DNA of 18,598 nucleotides from Pseudomonadota bacterium (GTDB lineage Bacteria; Pseudomonadota; Alphaproteobacteria; Rhizobiales; Xanthobacteraceae), in contig JAFAFP010000144.1 of the NCBI GenBank assembly GCA_023423415.1, positions 1-18,598 of the forward strand, written 5' to 3'. The first letter of the stretch is position 1; the number at the start of each line of letters is the position of its first letter. The notes under the pieces are model-generated. The model did no database searches, was not told the DNA's origin, and worked only from the letters and a program-made list of their open reading frames with translations. Below are positions 16,303 to 18,598 of this stretch, piece after piece. The position numbers were made by a program, and so were the translations under genes.

Positions 16303-16310
16303 AGAACTAC
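16292..16310. promoter_or_regulatory. Operator-like site O2, related to O1
   Basis: AGTCTTATTTTAGAACTAC matches the corresponding 19 bases of O1 (16255-16273) at 12 positions, with the same TAGAAC half-site. The start-to-start distance is 37 bases. It is less symmetric than O1, so it may be the weaker site. Confidence 0.5.
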
Positions 16311-16331
16311 TTCGGAGATTTAGAGGGGCCC

Positions 16332-16775
16332 GTGGTGAAACGGATCAGCCTGAGTGGGGTGGAATGCCCAGTGGCGCGTTCCCTCGACGTGATTGGCGAC
16401 TGGTGGTCGCTCCTTATCGTTCGCGACGCCTTTGATGGCGTGCGGCGCTTCAGTGCCTTTCAAAAAAATCTTGGCATCGCCAAAGGCATATTGGCGGCCC
16501 GGTTGAAGGAACTGGTGGAGCGTGGCGTTCTGTCGGTGGTCCCGGCTTCCGATGGAACGGCCTACCGGGAATATTTATTGACCGAGAAAGGACGTGCTCT
16601 GTTTCCCGTTATCGTTGCGCTACGGCAATGGGGTGAAGATCAGCTCTTTGCACGTGGCGAGCGACATTCGACGCTGGTTGACGTTGTTAAGAGAAAGCCC
16701 GTCGGTCGCCTTGAATTGCGTTCCCAGGATGGACGACTGCTTGGATACAATGACACGGAAGTTCGCAAACGCTAG
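16332..16775 (+). CDS. HxlR-family winged-helix regulator
   Basis: A 147-residue HxlR-type regulator. The core CPVARSLDVIGDWWSLLIVR is at 12-31, followed by FSAFQKNLGIAKGILAARLKELVERGVL as the recognition part and an LTEKGRALFPVI wing-helix segment. C12 is the N-terminal cysteine often conserved in this family; in several members, such as YodB and HypR, it senses quinones, aldehydes or disulfide stress. A similar role here is an inference. The start is GTG at 16332, with GAGGGG upstream; the next GTG (16335) is also possible. It is divergent from an MFS efflux pump, a frequent pairing for this family. Confidence 0.92.
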   Translation: MVKRISLSGVECPVARSLDVIGDWWSLLIVRDAFDGVRRFSAFQKNLGIAKGILAARLKELVERGVLSVVPASDGTAYREYLLTEKGRALFPVIVALRQWGEDQLFARGERHSTLVDVVKRKPVGRLELRSQDGRLLGYNDTEVRKR

Positions 16776-16822
16776 AATCGCCCGGCCTCATCCGGGGCAG
16801 CCATGACTGGGTTGATCGTTCC

Positions 16823-17377
16823 ATGTCCACACCCCTCCTCACCGTCGAAGCCGGCGGAGCTCATGTCGATCTGATGATCGGCGACATCACCGCGCTCGAT
16901 GTCGACGTCATCGTCAATGCCGCCAACTGCACACTGCTCGGTGGCGGCGGTGTCGATGGGGCGATCCATCGCGTGGCAGGTCCCGAGTTGAAGGCGGAAT
17001 GCGAAACGCTGGGCGGCTGCGATACCGGTGATGCGAAGATCACGCGCGGCTATCGCCTGAAATCGCGGCACGTGATCCACGCCGTCGGTCCGGTCTGGGG
17101 TGGCGGCCAGCATGATGAGGATGCGCTGCTCGCGTCCTGCTATCGCACATCGCTTGGGCTCGCGGTTCAAAGCCGACTGAGCAGTATCGCCTTTCCGGCG
17201 ATCTCGACCGGTGTCTTTGCGTTCCCGCCGCAGCGTGCGGCCCGCATTGCCTGCGGCACGGTCATTTCCGATCTGTCAGCGCGGCCGCTTGGTATCAAAC
17301 GTGTCGTGCTGTGCTGCTTCACAGCGCAGTCGGCGCAATGTCACGTCGAGGCGTTGTCGGAGATGGGACTGGCTTGA
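16823..17377 (+). CDS. Macro-domain protein (ADP-ribose / O-acetyl-ADP-ribose binding)
   Basis: A 184-residue single macro domain of the YmdB/MacroD type. Motifs in order are GDITALDVDVIVNAAN (20-35), the glycine loop GGGGVDGAIHRVAG (40-53) with N35 and D45 as the usual catalytic pair, GDAKITRGYRL, HVIHAVGPVW, and the phosphate loop AFPAISTGVFAFP. Relatives remove the acetyl group from O-acetyl-ADP-ribose or take mono-ADP-ribose off proteins. It lies 47 bases after the HxlR gene on the same strand and could share its transcript, though a functional link is not obvious. No partner ADP-ribosyltransferase is visible. Its TGA abuts the glucokinase stop. Confidence 0.94.
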   Translation: MSTPLLTVEAGGAHVDLMIGDITALDVDVIVNAANCTLLGGGGVDGAIHRVAGPELKAECETLGGCDTGDAKITRGYRLKSRHVIHAVGPVWGGGQHDEDALLASCYRTSLGLAVQSRLSSIAFPAISTGVFAFPPQRAARIACGTVISDLSARPLGIKRVVLCCFTAQSAQCHVEALSEMGLA

Positions 17378-18319
17378 TCAGGCCTCGCCGATCAGGCGTT
17401 TCGCGACAGCGACGCAACCGATCAGCCCCGGCTCGACGCAGGTGATCAGTGCCGAGGGAATGCCCTTCAACAATGATTCATAAGGCGGATGCCGCTCGAA
17501 GGCCGCGCGAAACAGCGCCGCATCGAACAACCTGCCCAGTCCCATGGCAACACCGCCGGCGATATACACGCCACCGGTCGCCTTGAAGGCCATCGCCATA
17601 TCGCCCGCAAAGCGACCGAGTAATCGGACGAACATCGCAATCGTCGCACGCGCTTCGCGATTGCCCGCACGCGCTTGCATCACGATCATCTCCGACTTCA
17701 GCTTCATCGTGCCAGGATGCATTGCGATGTGCAGCCGCGCGAGCCCTGAACCTGACAGGATGCATTCGGCAGAGAGCGGAGATTTCGCTTCCGCAAGTCT
17801 GCGGAAGATTGGCTCTTCATCTGCGAAAGCCGGGCCGAAAGAACAATGCCCACCTTCGCTCGCGATCACCTGATAGGCATCGCCAACCGGCACCAACGCT
17901 GCGACACCGAGGCCGGTGCCCGGACCGACAACAAGCTTCACGCCGTCGGAGAACGAATGCGAGGGTCCCAGCCATTGAAGATCGCATTCTTCAAGCGAGG
18001 GCACTGCCCAGGCCAAAGCCTCGAAATCGTTGACGGCATGAACAGACGAAATGCCGAACTGCTCCGAGAGCGCTGGCAACCGCACACACCAGTTACGGTT
18101 GGTCAGTGTGATTTCGTTTCCGGATATCGGCGCGGCCAACGCGAGCACCGCAGCGCGCGGCAATGCATTGACGCCATTGAGCATGCGCTCGAAGACCCCT
18201 TCGGGTCCTTCGACACTGTCATTGGCAATGGTGACGATACCCTCGGGCCGTCCACCGATCGCCGCAAAGGCGGCACGACTGGTTGTACCGCCGATATCGG
18301 CTATCAGAATATCTGACAT
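17378..18319 (-). CDS. glk: Glucokinase (proteobacterial Glk type)
   Basis: A 313-residue glucokinase of the Glk family (ATP:glucose 6-phosphotransferase). Features are the phosphate-binding IADIGGTTSR (6-15), LTNRNWCVRL (72-81), the catalytic aspartate D98 in AVNDFEALAW, VVGPGTGLGVAALVP, SEGGHCSFGP, and YIAGGVAMGL late. The common GGTN motif reads GGTT here, an atypical residue. I chose the ATG at 18319 because GAGGTG precedes it closely; the ATG at 18343 would add eight residues. Its stop TGA directly abuts the macro-gene TGA, forming TGATCA with no spacer. It lies 120 bases after the carboxymuconolactone gene on the same strand, so cotranscription is possible. Confidence 0.88.
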   Translation of the reverse strand: MSDILIADIGGTTSRAAFAAIGGRPEGIVTIANDSVEGPEGVFERMLNGVNALPRAAVLALAAPISGNEITLTNRNWCVRLPALSEQFGISSVHAVNDFEALAWAVPSLEECDLQWLGPSHSFSDGVKLVVGPGTGLGVAALVPVGDAYQVIASEGGHCSFGPAFADEEPIFRRLAEAKSPLSAECILSGSGLARLHIAMHPGTMKLKSEMIVMQARAGNREARATIAMFVRLLGRFAGDMAMAFKATGGVYIAGGVAMGLGRLFDAALFRAAFERHPPYESLLKGIPSALITCVEPGLIGCVAVAKRLIGEA

Positions 18320-18439
18320 CACACCTCGATACGGTACGGCCATGTGGTCGAACGAAAAGGTTCATCGAAAGGATCGATTACCCCAACATCGTCAGCAGCC
18401 CAAATGTTCCGCTGAGAAGGGCGGTTTCACACAGTTGAA

Positions 18440-18598
18440 TCACACACCTTCCTGGGCGAATACCTCTTTCGCAATACGGAATGAATCCACAGCGCAAGGA
18501 ACGCCGGCATAGATCGCGACCTGAAGGAACACTTCGGTAATTTCTTCCTTCGTCACGCCGTTGGTGAGTGCGCCTTTGATATGCGCCCTGAGCTCGTG
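18440..18598 (-). CDS. pcaC: 4-carboxymuconolactone decarboxylase-like protein, C-terminal end
   Basis: The last 52 codons of a gene whose start lies beyond the right edge. The residues HELRAHIKGALTNGVTKEEI, then EVFLQVAIYAGVPCAVDSFR, follow the C-terminal half of PcaC (beta-ketoadipate pathway) and of the wider carboxymuconolactone decarboxylase family. The redox-active CxxC of AhpD-type members is not in this part. PcaC proper is most likely given the closeness, but a family paralogue cannot be excluded from a fragment. Its stop is at 18440-18442, and 96 to 120 bases of leader separate it from glk. Confidence 0.78.
   Translation of the reverse strand, partial: HELRAHIKGALTNGVTKEEITEVFLQVAIYAGVPCAVDSFRIAKEVFAQEGV

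Overview
The window looks like chromosome from a high-GC alphaproteobacterium, most likely Hyphomicrobiales near Bradyrhizobium, Rhodopseudomonas or Afipia. This rests on protein flavour (alphaproteobacterial IspG, Zur-type Fur protein, Bug/TctC solute receptor), strong GC bias at third codon positions, and short palindromic intergenic repeats of the kind common in that group. The assignment is inferred from reading the sequence, not from a database search. I saw no tRNA, rRNA, CRISPR array, transposase or integrase.

Positions 1-10300 read as a catabolic island. On the + strand come the C-terminal part of a molybdenum hydroxylase, a metallo-beta-lactamase-fold hydrolase, a TctC/Bug periplasmic receptor and a thiamine-diphosphate enzyme resembling the C-C hydrolase IolD. 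A palindromic repeat separates these from a minus-strand unit: a LysR regulator, a decayed livF fragment, an ACMSD-type metal amidohydrolase and a flavin reductase. Divergent from LysR are a luciferase-like flavin-dependent oxidoreductase and an ABC-type periplasmic receptor, ending at a clear intrinsic terminator. The enzyme set suits breakdown of a cyclic, possibly N-heterocyclic, compound: ring hydroxylation, flavin monooxygenation, ThDP-dependent C-C cleavage, then hydrolysis or decarboxylation. The substrate cannot be read from the sequence.

Positions 10330-13770 are mostly core genes on the minus strand: a small membrane protein of unknown function, ispG (MEP isoprenoid pathway), an EamA/DMT transporter and a Zur-like regulator. 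A 40-bp dyad lies between zur and a divergent patatin-like phospholipase.

Positions 14985-16775 form a compact divergent regulator/efflux module. An MFS transporter and an HxlR-type regulator share a 96-bp intergenic region with two related operator-like sites, each placed over one candidate -10 box. A macro-domain protein follows, then (convergent, stop codons abutting) a glucokinase and the C-terminal end of a 4-carboxymuconolactone decarboxylase-like gene that runs off the window.

The most noteworthy items are the unusual enzyme combination of the catabolic island, the livF fossil with at least three frame changes next to a repeat that seems to supply the C-terminal tail of the LysR protein, and the two-site operator of the HxlR/MFS pair.
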